The notes below the pieces were generated by a model. That model was not told where the DNA came from, made no database searches, and worked only from the letters and a program-made list of their open reading frames with translations. A program made the translations under genes and the position numbers. 64,000 nucleotides of DNA. Source: Winogradskyella sp. GTDB lineage: Bacteria; Bacteroidota; Bacteroidia; Flavobacteriales; Flavobacteriaceae. Positions within the stretch are counted from its first letter, which is position 1, and each line of letters opens with the position of its first letter. The stretch spans positions 1 to 64,000 of the forward strand of contig NZ_RHLG01000003.1 in NCBI RefSeq assembly GCF_003712105.1. Direction: 5' to 3'. Positions 24,365 through 33,303 of the stretch are shown piece after piece.

Positions 24365-25879
24365 ATGTCTTTAGAGACTCAAATAGAAGTAGAAAAAGAA
24401 AATAAGAAGCGACTATATGACTATCAAATTTCGGATTTAAACCGAATTTTTGATGTCATGCAGGAGTCACCAGAGGATTACAACCTCCTGTATCAGTTAC
24501 CAACTGGTGGTGGTAAAACAGTAGTGTTTTCTGAAATTGTACGAAGATACATTCAAGATAAAAACAAAAAAGTTGTCATTTTAACACACCGAATAGAGCT
24601 TTGTAAACAAACATCTAATGTATTATCTGGTTTTGGTGTTAAGAATAAAATTATAAATAGTAAGGTAAAAACATTACCGGACCAAGACGAATACCAATGT
24701 TTTGTGGCAATGGTTGAAACATTAAATAACCGCTTGTCTGAAAATGATTTTACACTAAACGATATTGGTCTGGTCATAATTGATGAAGCCCATTATAATT
24801 CATTTAGAAAATTATTCAAATTCTTTGATAGGTGTTTTATTCTTGGTGTTACTGCAACCCCGTTAAGTAGTAATATAAAATTACCGATGAAGGATAATTA
24901 TGATCGACTTATCGTGGGTGATGATATTGCTACGCTTATTACAAATGGATTTCTTGCAAAAGCAGAATTGGTAAGCTATGATGTTGGTTTAACATCTTTA
25001 AAAATTGGTATTAATGGCGATTATACCGTAAAATCCTCGGAGGCACTTTATACAAATAGTTATATGCAAACCAAATTGCTTTCGGCATATGAAGACAGCT
25101 CTAAAGGGAAAAAGACGTTAATTTTTAATAATGGTATACATACTTCAAAAGAAGTATACCATACCTTTAGACGTGCAGGATATAAAGTAAGACACCTGGA
25201 TAATACAGCAAATAAACAAGAACGTAATGATACCTTGGATTGGTTCAAAAATACTCCAGATGCGGTATTAACATCAGTTAGCATTTTAACAACTGGTTTT
25301 GACGAACCGTCAGTAGAATCTATAATTCTAAATCGTGCTACACGCTCATTAACTTTGTATTTTCAGATGATTGGTCGTGGCTCGCGTATTTACCAAGAAA
25401 GAAATACGTTTCAGGTTGTTGATTTAGGTAATAATATTGCACGATTTGGACCTTGGGATCAACCCGTAGATTGGCAACATATATTTAGATACCCAGACTT
25501 TTATCTTGAAAACATTGTTGATGACGACACTCTAGAACGCGATTTTGTCTATACAATGCCAGATGCATTAAAACGGCGATTTAAAAAATCGGATTCCCTT
25601 GATTTTGATGTCAAAGCAGAATATAAAGATGTTTTAAGGTCTGGTAAAAAATCATTTACGGTTATAGAGCGTTCTATAGATCAGCATTCTAAAATTTGTA
25701 TTGAAAACTGTGAAGACGTTTTTGAAGCACGCGAGTTAATTAAAGAACTTCAAGACGAAATAGCATATAGAATAAAACAATACTGCTATTGTATAATGAA
25801 CAGTACTCAAAACTATAAGGATTGGCTTTTTGAGGAATACAATAGACGTCTTCGCCTTAGTTTTAACGGCAAGTTTTAA
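24365..25879 (+). CDS. Superfamily 2 DEAD/DEAH-box helicase
   Basis: The 504-residue protein has a complete SF2 helicase core. It shows Walker A LPTGGGKTVVF (about residues 45-55), motif Ia VVILTHRIEL, the DEAH box in VIIDEAHYNSF, motif III VTATPLSS, TLIFNNGIHTSKEVY, the motif V-like LTTGFDEPSVES and the arginine finger QMIGRGSR. It resembles the RecQ/XPB/type I restriction HsdR-like 'helicase-related' group. No nuclease, methylase or RNA-binding domain is seen in its ~110-residue C-terminal tail, and no restriction or defence partner is next to it. Its exact substrate, DNA or RNA, is not determined. Confidence 0.88.
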   Translation: MSLETQIEVEKENKKRLYDYQISDLNRIFDVMQESPEDYNLLYQLPTGGGKTVVFSEIVRRYIQDKNKKVVILTHRIELCKQTSNVLSGFGVKNKIINSKVKTLPDQDEYQCFVAMVETLNNRLSENDFTLNDIGLVIIDEAHYNSFRKLFKFFDRCFILGVTATPLSSNIKLPMKDNYDRLIVGDDIATLITNGFLAKAELVSYDVGLTSLKIGINGDYTVKSSEALYTNSYMQTKLLSAYEDSSKGKKTLIFNNGIHTSKEVYHTFRRAGYKVRHLDNTANKQERNDTLDWFKNTPDAVLTSVSILTTGFDEPSVESIILNRATRSLTLYFQMIGRGSRIYQERNTFQVVDLGNNIARFGPWDQPVDWQHIFRYPDFYLENIVDDDTLERDFVYTMPDALKRRFKKSDSLDFDVKAEYKDVLRSGKKSFTVIERSIDQHSKICIENCEDVFEARELIKELQDEIAYRIKQYCYCIMNSTQNYKDWLFEEYNRRLRLSFNGKF

Positions 25880-25926
25880 CTTTTTTTTGAAAGGAATTAG
25901 AAAATTATACGTTTAATTTGATATAG

Positions 25927-25953
25927 GTATAGTTTTTGTTGTTATCACTATAC
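25927..25953. other. Hairpin before the exported protein gene
   Basis: GTATAGT (25927-25933) pairs with ACTATAC (25947-25953) around a 13-base T-rich loop. It ends 22 bases before the ATG at 25976, so it could be a leader hairpin or an operator. Confidence 0.3.
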
Positions 25954-25975
25954 AATAAAACTAAGTAACTTTACT

Positions 25976-26683
25976 ATGCAGTATCGTATTATCATAACTC
26001 TTTTTTTTCTAGTCTTTGGCATATCGCTGAATGCTCAAGTCACGGATAGAGATAAAAAGACTATTAGGATACCTGCTGCAGAATCCAAAAAGGAAAAAGA
26101 CTCATCACCTGTAAAAATAAAAGTGGCGCCTAAGAAAGCTCTAGAAAAAGATAAAGGCACATCAAATAAAACCAACAAAACATCAAAGAAAAACCCAACT
26201 GAGGTCGAAAAGCCTTTTTCTATGGTGGAAGATGATGGATTAAGAAGCCCTGGAGAAATCTTTGCAGAACGTTGGCGCAAAGAAGCTCAAGCATCCGGTA
26301 TAGTTAAGTTTATGAGTGACCAATTTTTAGGTGAGTATCCTATTGATTCTCAGTTCGTAAATATAGTATGTCGTGATCATGAATATCCTGATGGAGATCG
26401 TGTAAGTGTTGCCGTTAATGATGAAATAGTATATCGTAATGTGACGCTTCAATCGCAATACAGACGCCTAAAAATCAACCTAATTGAAGGTGTTAACAGA
26501 ATAGATATTACAGCGCTTAATCAAGGTGACTCTGGACCTAATACTGCAGAATTTGTAGTCTATGATGATAAAGGTAATGTCGTATCTTCTAAAGAATGGA
26601 ATTTACTTACTGGTGTAAAAGCTACAATTGTTTTTATAAACTCAAAACCAAAGATTACTACTGCTAAGAATGATGGTAATTAA
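25976..26683 (+). CDS. Exported protein of unknown function (235 aa)
   Basis: A signal peptide (IITLFFLVFGISLNAQ) ends at about residue 21. It is followed by a Lys/Ser/Thr-rich linker (about 30-80) and a compact domain (about 85-230) containing GEIFAERWRKEAQ, NIVCRDHEYPDGDRVSVAVN, INLIEGVNRIDITALNQGDS and TGVKATIVFINS. The second half looks like a small beta-sandwich. I know similar exported proteins from flavobacteria but no function. The 3' end overlaps the convergent pseudouridine synthase gene by 20 bases. Confidence 0.65.
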   Translation: MQYRIIITLFFLVFGISLNAQVTDRDKKTIRIPAAESKKEKDSSPVKIKVAPKKALEKDKGTSNKTNKTSKKNPTEVEKPFSMVEDDGLRSPGEIFAERWRKEAQASGIVKFMSDQFLGEYPIDSQFVNIVCRDHEYPDGDRVSVAVNDEIVYRNVTLQSQYRRLKINLIEGVNRIDITALNQGDSGPNTAEFVVYDDKGNVVSSKEWNLLTGVKATIVFINSKPKITTAKNDGN

Positions 26684-27230
26684 AAACCTCCATCTCACCA
26701 GGTTTTAAACCTTTTAGTGTATGATCCCCAATCCTTACACGAACTAAACGCAAAGTTGGAAAACCAACAGCAGCAGTCATTTTTCTTACCTGTCTAAATT
26801 TTCCTTCGGTAATTATAATACTTAACCATGAGGTTTTACCATGTTTTTTATCTCTTACAAAACGCTCTTCGATATGAGAAGTATTGTTTAAGATCTCTGC
26901 TTTGCAAGGCTTTGTCTTATATAATTTTGAATTCACAGAGATTGCAACACCCGTTTTAAGTTGATTTATAGCTTCATCAGTGATACTACCATCAACCATA
27001 ACGTGGTATTCTTTTTCAATTTCTGAGCTTCTAATGTATTCACTAAATTTCCCATCCGTAGTAAGTAATAACAGACCTTCAGATTTTTCGTCTAATCGAC
27101 CAATAGCCATTGTCTCTTCTGGAACATTAAATAACTCTCCTAAAAGCTTCTTGTTTCGTCTTTTGTTTTGATTATTCACAAACTGACTTAGATAACCATA
27201 GGGTTTATATATGCGATAATACTTATGCAT
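26664..27230 (-). CDS. rRNA pseudouridine synthase, RluE/RsuA type
   Basis: The enzyme converts a specific rRNA uridine to pseudouridine. The 188-residue length, absence of an N-terminal S4 domain and start KYYRIYKPYGYLSQF fit the RluE-like branch. The catalytic aspartate is in AIGRLDEKSEGLLLLTTDG, and the C-terminal RQVRKMTAAVGFPTLRLVRV motif is intact. It ends inside the last 20 bases of the convergent exported-protein gene and starts 12 bases after the stop of the transglutaminase-like gene at 27243. The E. coli target (23S U2457) is a guess from family alone. Confidence 0.88.
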   Translation of the reverse strand: MHKYYRIYKPYGYLSQFVNNQNKRRNKKLLGELFNVPEETMAIGRLDEKSEGLLLLTTDGKFSEYIRSSEIEKEYHVMVDGSITDEAINQLKTGVAISVNSKLYKTKPCKAEILNNTSHIEERFVRDKKHGKTSWLSIIITEGKFRQVRKMTAAVGFPTLRLVRVRIGDHTLKGLKPGEMEVFNYHHS

Positions 27231-27242
27231 ATAGTAAAAGCG

Positions 27243-29366
27243 TTAATTGTACTTGCGATTGCTGCGAATGATATAAAGGACAAGTCCAATAAATATTAAA
27301 AAAATAAAAACCAAAAAGCCAATTATTATAGCGCTAACTCCAGAAGATTCCTCGTTACTATCAGCATTAGAGTTATTACTTTTACTTCGCTTATTTGTAC
27401 TAAATACCGATCCAAATTTAGCGGCACTTTTTGGAATAAATATATAATAAGACATCATACTTTCCATATCCTTGGTATCGTCGTAAAATTCTTTAAAATC
27501 ATCAACAGGAACATGATCAGATTTATTTTTAAATTCATAATCTAAATATATGATGTCCTTTGGTCTATTAGTTTTTGATTTATAGGAAAACTCAAAATGC
27601 TCTGAGTTTACAACTTCATTTTCAGAAGTAATTCCCCATGCGCGCGGTAGTTTTATCGTAATCTTATGTTTTTTATGAATAGGATAATAGAGTGAGAATG
27701 GTGTCTTGCGGTCTTTCTCGGTAGGAAAAACGATGTTGTTATATAAACTATATGGTGTAAACGAAATACCTATTTTACTTTCATCACCTAGCATTGGTGT
27801 CCATACGTCATTAAACTTATAAGACTCTTCAATTGTTATTTTATTAGCAATTGTGTCATCTTCGTAAATCATAGCTTCAAGTATTTCTACTTCTTCATAA
27901 AAATTCTTGTAATAATCTCTATACTGCTTGTTTAAGCTAGAAATACTATTCGACTTTAGAACAGATCGTATAGCATCTGCTTCACCTTGACGATAAACAG
28001 AGGTCACGTTCAAGGTCATATCTTCTCCAATTCCGTTAACATTATAAATGTCAAATATCTCTACCAAATCTGTGCTTTCTTGTTCAATGGCTTCGAGTTT
28101 GGTGTTACCTTCTTTTAAGACTAAACCATAACCATAATTTGGTAGTGAAATATCTTTGTAACTACCTTCTTGGTTTGCTATTGTTGGATCATAGTAATAA
28201 CTATTGTTAGTACTATCAATAACCTTAACAATAACATGGTCAAATGCTTTTGGTGTAGGCAGGACATTATTTAACGATTTACCATAAGTACTATTAACTA
28301 ATACAGGATATGCTTTAACTTTCATTTCCCGAAGCATATTTACTAATAACCAGGTTTTGTCCTTACAGTCGCCAAATCGTTGTCCAAACACTTTGTTTGG
28401 AGTAAATGGTTTATATGCTCCAATACCAGCTTCAAGGCCTAGATAACGCACTTCGTTTTGCACAAATTTTAAGGCCATTTTTATACGAAGTGATTCAAAC
28501 TCTGAGGCCTTTGATATTGTGCTAATCTTATCATTAAGAGCGTCAGAAAATTTTGAGTCTTGTGTATAAATTGGTAATGCCCAATTTACTACTTGTTCCC
28601 AATTATCGTATTCAGATACAAATAGTGTTTGATACATCATTTGCCATGCTACAGTATTTTCTTCAAATTCTGGTGGTTCTGTATTTGTGTTTACCCAACT
28701 ATAATTTTTTAATCCAAATCTGTTAGATATTTTAGGTTTGTAATCACTATTAAGAAGTTTGTATCGCAAACTATTTCTAGATAATATATTCAAATGAATT
28801 TTACCAACGGATTGATAATCATTAAGTATAAATGCTCCTGAGAACTTTTGATGAAGCGGATTAAACCCTTGTATGGTGTAACTAACGTCTAAAATATCAC
28901 CACTACGCACATCAGATAGGTTTGCAGTTGCATTTAGACTACCATCGTATATATAGTTTTCAGAATTAGACTCTTTTCGTATAGTTTGAAAATCGCTCAG
29001 GTTAAGCTTATTAATGGTCTTACCATTTCTTAAAATATTGACATTATGTAATACCAACTTCTGATAGGTTGGGTCATAATTTATAGAAACTAAAGAACCG
29101 TCTTGAACACCAACATTGTCTGTAATTTTCTTAACATATCTTATATATTGTTGACGTTTTGGGACATGTATCTGCTCATCACTTAATAATGTCAGTAAGC
29201 CAAAAGCAATGTCATTTTCATCAATATCTGGCATTTCTTCATAATCTTGTACCACAACCCAATTAGGTACAGGAGCAGTTTTTAATTGGGAATATGATAG
29301 ATAAGAAATAGTAAAAAATAAAAGAATTGTAAAACTCTTCAAAAGTGCAGGTATAGGCTTTAACAT
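27243..29366 (-). CDS. DUF3857 and transglutaminase-like exported protein
   Basis: The 707-residue protein has an N-terminal signal peptide (LLFFTISYLSYSQ), a DUF3857 region (about 55-260), a transglutaminase-like core (about 270-400) and a DUF2569-like or beta-rich part. It ends in a membrane helix (about 677-699, AIIIGFLVFIFLIFIGLVLY). In the core the catalytic cysteine lies in RFGDCKDKTWLLVNMLRE and the histidine in AFDHVIVKV. DUF3857-transglutaminase proteins are common in Bacteroidota and are thought to act at the envelope. The gene is divergent from the DUF4251 gene. The enzyme's target is unknown. Confidence 0.85.
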   Translation of the reverse strand: MLKPIPALLKSFTILLFFTISYLSYSQLKTAPVPNWVVVQDYEEMPDIDENDIAFGLLTLLSDEQIHVPKRQQYIRYVKKITDNVGVQDGSLVSINYDPTYQKLVLHNVNILRNGKTINKLNLSDFQTIRKESNSENYIYDGSLNATANLSDVRSGDILDVSYTIQGFNPLHQKFSGAFILNDYQSVGKIHLNILSRNSLRYKLLNSDYKPKISNRFGLKNYSWVNTNTEPPEFEENTVAWQMMYQTLFVSEYDNWEQVVNWALPIYTQDSKFSDALNDKISTISKASEFESLRIKMALKFVQNEVRYLGLEAGIGAYKPFTPNKVFGQRFGDCKDKTWLLVNMLREMKVKAYPVLVNSTYGKSLNNVLPTPKAFDHVIVKVIDSTNNSYYYDPTIANQEGSYKDISLPNYGYGLVLKEGNTKLEAIEQESTDLVEIFDIYNVNGIGEDMTLNVTSVYRQGEADAIRSVLKSNSISSLNKQYRDYYKNFYEEVEILEAMIYEDDTIANKITIEESYKFNDVWTPMLGDESKIGISFTPYSLYNNIVFPTEKDRKTPFSLYYPIHKKHKITIKLPRAWGITSENEVVNSEHFEFSYKSKTNRPKDIIYLDYEFKNKSDHVPVDDFKEFYDDTKDMESMMSYYIFIPKSAAKFGSVFSTNKRSKSNNSNADSNEESSGVSAIIIGFLVFIFLIFIGLVLYIIRSNRKYN

Positions 29367-29523
29367 AAGTATGTATTTACCAGAGCAATATAATAAACAT
29401 AATAGCTGTAACTACTTATTTTACTTAAATAATTTATAGGGTAAAAATATGTTAAACAGACACTATTATAACTTTTGGATCGAATTTTGAAGTATCTTTA
29501 TAATAAATCAAATCTGTTTGAAA

Positions 29524-30090
29524 ATGAAAAAGTTAGTATTAATTCTGTTACTTCTAATGGTAAGCGGAGATTTGGTCTCACAAAATAGAAAACAGCGTAA
29601 AGCGGAAAAAAAGGCCAGAGTAGAAGCACAGTTTAAAAAAACAAAAGCACTTATTGATTCTGGTAAATTTCAGTTTGTTGCACAATCGGCTACACCTTTG
29701 GGTAATGATGTGGCAAGAGTAGGTAGAAGCTTTAATGGTGGCAGTGCAATATTTCAAGGTAATAGAGTTAACTTAACATCCATCGATAATGCTTTAATTA
29801 TCACTAATGAAAATGCCGAAATTTTTCTTCCATTTTTTGGACGCGTATTTTTTCCTAATAAAATTAATAACCAAAGCGGCATCGCGTATAATGGCAAAAT
29901 AGATAACTACGAGGTTAAGATTGATAAAAAAAATAGAATACTCGTCAAATTTACTATTGATCCAAAGGACGATTTTATCAAATACACGCTTTTAATAAAC
30001 CCAAGTGGAAGTACTTTGTGTACTATGAACAGTACGAACAGACAGACTATTTCTTATAATGGTACTGTGATGGCCAAAAACGACTTGTAA
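29524..30090 (+). CDS. DUF4251 family exported protein
   Basis: After a signal peptide (KKLVLILLLLMVSGDLVSQ) and a Lys/Arg-rich linker, the domain FQFVAQSATPLGNDVARVGR, VNLTSIDNALIITNENAEIF, LPFFGRVFFP and the later TLLINPSGSTLCTMNSTNRQ matches DUF4251, a Bacteroidota-specific family of unknown function. I use the ATG at 29524 over the TTG at 29518. With 188 residues it has the usual length. It is followed 89 bases later by the DUF3179 gene on the same strand. Confidence 0.8.
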   Translation: MKKLVLILLLLMVSGDLVSQNRKQRKAEKKARVEAQFKKTKALIDSGKFQFVAQSATPLGNDVARVGRSFNGGSAIFQGNRVNLTSIDNALIITNENAEIFLPFFGRVFFPNKINNQSGIAYNGKIDNYEVKIDKKNRILVKFTIDPKDDFIKYTLLINPSGSTLCTMNSTNRQTISYNGTVMAKNDL

Positions 30091-30179
30091 ATCAACTTGC
30101 CTTAATATTTTAGTAGTTTTTTAGTATTTCATCTTGTCATTTAAGTGTTGATTTTTCGACTTAGTGGATAAAATTATCT

Positions 30180-31565
30180 ATGAAGTCGAGTGTTCTTAAA
30201 TATTACATAATCTCATTTTTAGTATTATCTACGTCTCTAAATTTTAGTCAAACTTATAATACCGTCGAGGATAAGGACGATGTAGAGTTTTCCCATTTCA
30301 TGAGTTTAGTTGTTTCTAGTGTAAATCAACGTCATGATTTAGCAATAGAGTATATTTCAAATAATTGGCGAGAAGAATTTGAAGTAATGGCTGTAGAAGT
30401 ACTTTACTTTAGTGATCATCAAAGCGCAAAATTTAAATTACTTGAGATACTACAAGATAAAACTGACAAAAAGTACGGTATAGATTTTAATAAATGGTAC
30501 GAATACTTATGGAGCAAGCCTCAAGTGTTAACACTATATTATCACGAATTTAAAGCCCGATTACATGGGTTTATAGATAAACGATTTGTAAAATACTTCA
30601 AAAACCGTCAGAAGATTTCAAATATTAGACTAGATGAAGTAAGATGGGGTGGCGTCATACAAGATGGTATACCACCATTACGCAATCCACAGATGATTTC
30701 GGCTGATGATGCTACTTATCTTGATGGTGATAATATTGTGTTTGGAATAGAAATTAACGGTGATTTTAGAGCTTACCCAAAACGTATATTAGCTTGGCAT
30801 GAAATGTTCACAGATACAGTAGGCGGAATACCAGTAGCAGGAGTTTATTGTACGCTTTGTGGTACAGTTATTTTATATAAAACTGAACAAGATGGTAAAA
30901 AATATGAGTTAGGAACAAGCGGCTTTTTGTATCGCTCAAATAAACTCATGTACGATAAAGAAACGCAGTCGTTATGGAATACCTTGTGGGGCAAGCCGGT
31001 AATTGGTCCTCTAGTTGATAAAGGTATTGAACTGGATTATTTGAGTGTAGTTACGACCACATGGAAAGATTGGAAAGCCAGACATCCAGAGACAACAGTA
31101 TTAAGCCTAAAAACTGGTTATAATAGAAACTATGGAGAAGGTGTTGCTTATAACGATTATTTTTCTACTGATAACCTTATGTTTAATGTTCCAGAAATTG
31201 ATAAATCTTTAAAAAATAAGCAATCGGTTTTAGCCTTAAGACTGCCAGACGTTACTGACGAATCTATTGCTATATCTACCAAGTTTTTAAGAAAAAATAA
31301 TCTCTACAAGGGTGAAATAGCAGATAAGAACTTTGTGGTGTTAACCGATAAATCAGGTGCAAATCGTGTATATTTTTCTGAGAATGTAGAATTTATAAAC
31401 TATAACCAAAAATCGGAGGTTGTTGATACATCTGGAATAGTATGGAAACTGCACGAAAACTATTTAAAATCATCCACAGGAAAAACTTTAAAAAGACTGA
31501 ACTCATTTAATGCTTTTTGGTTTGGTTGGAAAGCAGCACACCCAAATACTAAGCTAATTAAGTAA
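30180..31565 (+). CDS. DUF3179 domain-containing protein
   Basis: The 461-residue exported protein starts with a signal peptide (YYIISFLVLSTSLNFSQ). The large DUF3179 domain (about 170-450) is marked by VFGIEINGDFRAYPKRILAW, then HEMFTDTVGGIPVAGVYCTL with CTLCGT, LGTSGFLYRSNKLMYD and SLWNTLWGKPVIGPL. The conserved CxxC-containing segment and His/Trp residues suggest a metal or redox role, but no activity is established that I know of. It ends 9 bases before the convergent M23 peptidase gene. Confidence 0.85.
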   Translation: MKSSVLKYYIISFLVLSTSLNFSQTYNTVEDKDDVEFSHFMSLVVSSVNQRHDLAIEYISNNWREEFEVMAVEVLYFSDHQSAKFKLLEILQDKTDKKYGIDFNKWYEYLWSKPQVLTLYYHEFKARLHGFIDKRFVKYFKNRQKISNIRLDEVRWGGVIQDGIPPLRNPQMISADDATYLDGDNIVFGIEINGDFRAYPKRILAWHEMFTDTVGGIPVAGVYCTLCGTVILYKTEQDGKKYELGTSGFLYRSNKLMYDKETQSLWNTLWGKPVIGPLVDKGIELDYLSVVTTTWKDWKARHPETTVLSLKTGYNRNYGEGVAYNDYFSTDNLMFNVPEIDKSLKNKQSVLALRLPDVTDESIAISTKFLRKNNLYKGEIADKNFVVLTDKSGANRVYFSENVEFINYNQKSEVVDTSGIVWKLHENYLKSSTGKTLKRLNSFNAFWFGWKAAHPNTKLIK

Positions 31566-31574
31566 AATGATGGT

Positions 31575-32492
31575 TTACAGTTCTAAAACCAATTTTTGAC
31601 CAATTCGTAAGGTTGACGATTTTCTAATACGGTTGGTTTTGCAAATGGCTGCAATAGATACATTGTTTCGTTTCGATATTCTAGATAATGTATCGCCAGA
31701 TTTCACAACATATATCTTACGTGTTTTTACCAAACTTGCTAATGCTTGTTTTTCTGTTGTATACAGTTCTAACTTGCTTTTACGTCTAGAGCTATGAAAT
31801 GATGCTCTTGTCCATTCTTTAGTAACCCAAAGGTCTTTAGCGCGTATTTTATTCTCTTCAGAAAAATCAAAAATATATTCCGGATGTATGTACTGTCCTT
31901 TATAGCTTGTTATTAGATGCAAGTGACTACCAGTAGAGCGGCCTGTATTTCCACCTTTACCAATAAACTGACCTTTAGCAACAGTATCATTTACCTTTAC
32001 GTTAATTCTTGATAAATGTGCATAGGCAGTCTCTAAGCCATTGTAATGTCTAACAACTACAACTTTACCAAGACCACGGCTGTATCTAGCAAAACGTACA
32101 ACACCACTTAGAATAGTCGAGACACTATCGCCGGTAATTAAATCAATATCAATGCCTTTATGCGGTCTTCCACGACGCCATCCATAACGAGACGTAATAA
32201 CTTTTTCTCTACTTATAGGCGAGTGATAGGTAGAATCCTCAAACTTAACTTCGAATGGAAATTTTACAATCTCATTTCGATAAGGATTAAAATTCACATT
32301 ATCCCAAAATTCTGCTTTGATATCAACTGTATTAGAACTGTCAATTGTAACGATTGGAATAGACACCTCTTGAGTAGAAATACCTTTAGAGTTAACAGGC
32401 TTAAGCTGAATACTTAATGCATCAGATTGAGGCTTTTGGGCATAGGTAAAGCATATAAATAGACTTAAAAGTACTATATGGAATGATTTCAC
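31575..32492 (-). CDS. M23 peptidoglycan endopeptidase with LysM domain
   Basis: The protein cuts or remodels peptidoglycan in the periplasm. After a signal peptide (KSFHIVLLSLFICFTYAQ) it has an M23/LytM domain with zinc ligands RPHKGIDIDL (HxxxD type) and GRSTGSHLHLIT (HxH), then a C-terminal LysM domain (YVVKSGDTLSRISKRNNV). I choose GTG at 32492 as start, because the longer in-frame TTG at 32519 overlaps the TACATTTG -7 box at 32517-32524 and adds nine residues before the signal peptide. That gives 305 residues. Confidence 0.85.
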   Translation of the reverse strand: MKSFHIVLLSLFICFTYAQKPQSDALSIQLKPVNSKGISTQEVSIPIVTIDSSNTVDIKAEFWDNVNFNPYRNEIVKFPFEVKFEDSTYHSPISREKVITSRYGWRRGRPHKGIDIDLITGDSVSTILSGVVRFARYSRGLGKVVVVRHYNGLETAYAHLSRINVKVNDTVAKGQFIGKGGNTGRSTGSHLHLITSYKGQYIHPEYIFDFSEENKIRAKDLWVTKEWTRASFHSSRRKSKLELYTTEKQALASLVKTRKIYVVKSGDTLSRISKRNNVSIAAICKTNRIRKSSTLRIGQKLVLEL

Positions 32493-32516
32493 TAAGACGT
32501 AAGTTTGAAAGTTGTG

Positions 32517-32524
32517 CAAATGTA
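32517..32524 (-). promoter_or_regulatory. Predicted -7 box for the M23 peptidase gene
   Basis: TACATTTG on the minus strand matches TAnnTTTG and lies 24 bases before the GTG start at 32492. It argues against the longer reading frame beginning at 32519. Confidence 0.45.
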
Positions 32525-32646
32525 AACGATTAGTAAGGTCTTGTATTGCATGTTAACGAAAGTTTATATTAAAATTATTAACAAATCCCATTGTGATTTC
32601 AAGTTACGACCTCTAGATTTTTTAGTATGTATTGGAAGAAAAATCT

Positions 32647-32654
32647 TATTTTTG
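32647..32654 (+). promoter_or_regulatory. Predicted -7 box for the first paralogous lipoprotein
   Basis: TATTTTTG matches TAnnTTTG. The bases after it (ATCAACTCAAT, then ATCAATTATCAATC to the ATG at 32688) resemble the leader of the second paralogue at 35249, so promoter and leader were probably duplicated with the gene. Confidence 0.5.
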
Positions 32655-32687
32655 AGAGAAATCAACTCAATTAATCAATTATCAATC

Positions 32688-33284
32688 ATGAAATTCTCAA
32701 AACTACTTTTTGTGTTTGCTATATGTTTCATTTTACTCTCTTGTAATGATGATGACGATAATACACAGAATTCAAACATAATTACTCCCAATATTACTTT
32801 AGACTTAAATGGTGTACTTTCCAGACCAGCTGGTGCAGATATCACAGATTTAATAAACTTTGGTCAACCCAATGGTGTTTCCGCAGGTGATTATTTGGTT
32901 GAGCTTAATGTTGGTACCAGACTACGACTAGAACAGCCATCAGGCTTGGCAGCAGGTCAATCACTATTATATTCAAGAATTTTCTTTTTTGAAGAAAATC
33001 CTTCAGATCCGGGTGTTTTTGACGTACAGGTAGATACACTAGACGTTTATGATGTTTGGTTAGATAGATTAAGGGCTGCTCCAGGTGACCCAGAAGCTGC
33101 TGTAAACCCTAACGATTTTGGAAGAAGTATTTCAGAATTTTTTGAGCTAATTGCTATTGATGCTCCAGATAGCGATGATATTGACTATAAATATGAAATA
33201 GAAATAGCTCTGCGTTTACCTAATGGTTCAATTTCTGACTATTACTATATAGATCCAAAAATCAGAATCAAGTCATTAAACTAA
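32688..33284 (+). CDS. Lipoprotein paralogue 1, beside the cyclase
   Basis: The start is the ATG at 32688, because a -7 box sits at 32647 and the lipoprotein signal (KLLFVFAICFILLSCNDDDD) follows it directly. The mature 180 residues begin with an acidic patch. Shared landmarks with the second lipoprotein at 35249 are PAGADITDLINFG, the AGDYLVELN region, IDYKYEIEI and the terminal YIDPKIRIKSLN. No known domain is recognised. It lies 19 bases before the cyclase gene, so they are likely co-transcribed. An outer-membrane or periplasmic sensing or binding role for the cyclase is inference. Confidence 0.7.
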   Translation: MKFSKLLFVFAICFILLSCNDDDDNTQNSNIITPNITLDLNGVLSRPAGADITDLINFGQPNGVSAGDYLVELNVGTRLRLEQPSGLAAGQSLLYSRIFFFEENPSDPGVFDVQVDTLDVYDVWLDRLRAAPGDPEAAVNPNDFGRSISEFFELIAIDAPDSDDIDYKYEIEIALRLPNGSISDYYYIDPKIRIKSLN

Positions 33285-33303
33285 TTATACTGAATTTCAA
33301 ACC

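Noticed and set aside
24365..25879. Helicase considered as part of a restriction or defence system
   Set aside because: No methylase, nuclease or specificity gene is adjacent; flanking genes are ExbD and an exported protein.
32493..32519. Longer N-terminus for the M23 peptidase from TTG at 32519
   Set aside because: It overlaps a TACATTTG -7 box and precedes the signal peptide; GTG at 32492 fits better.
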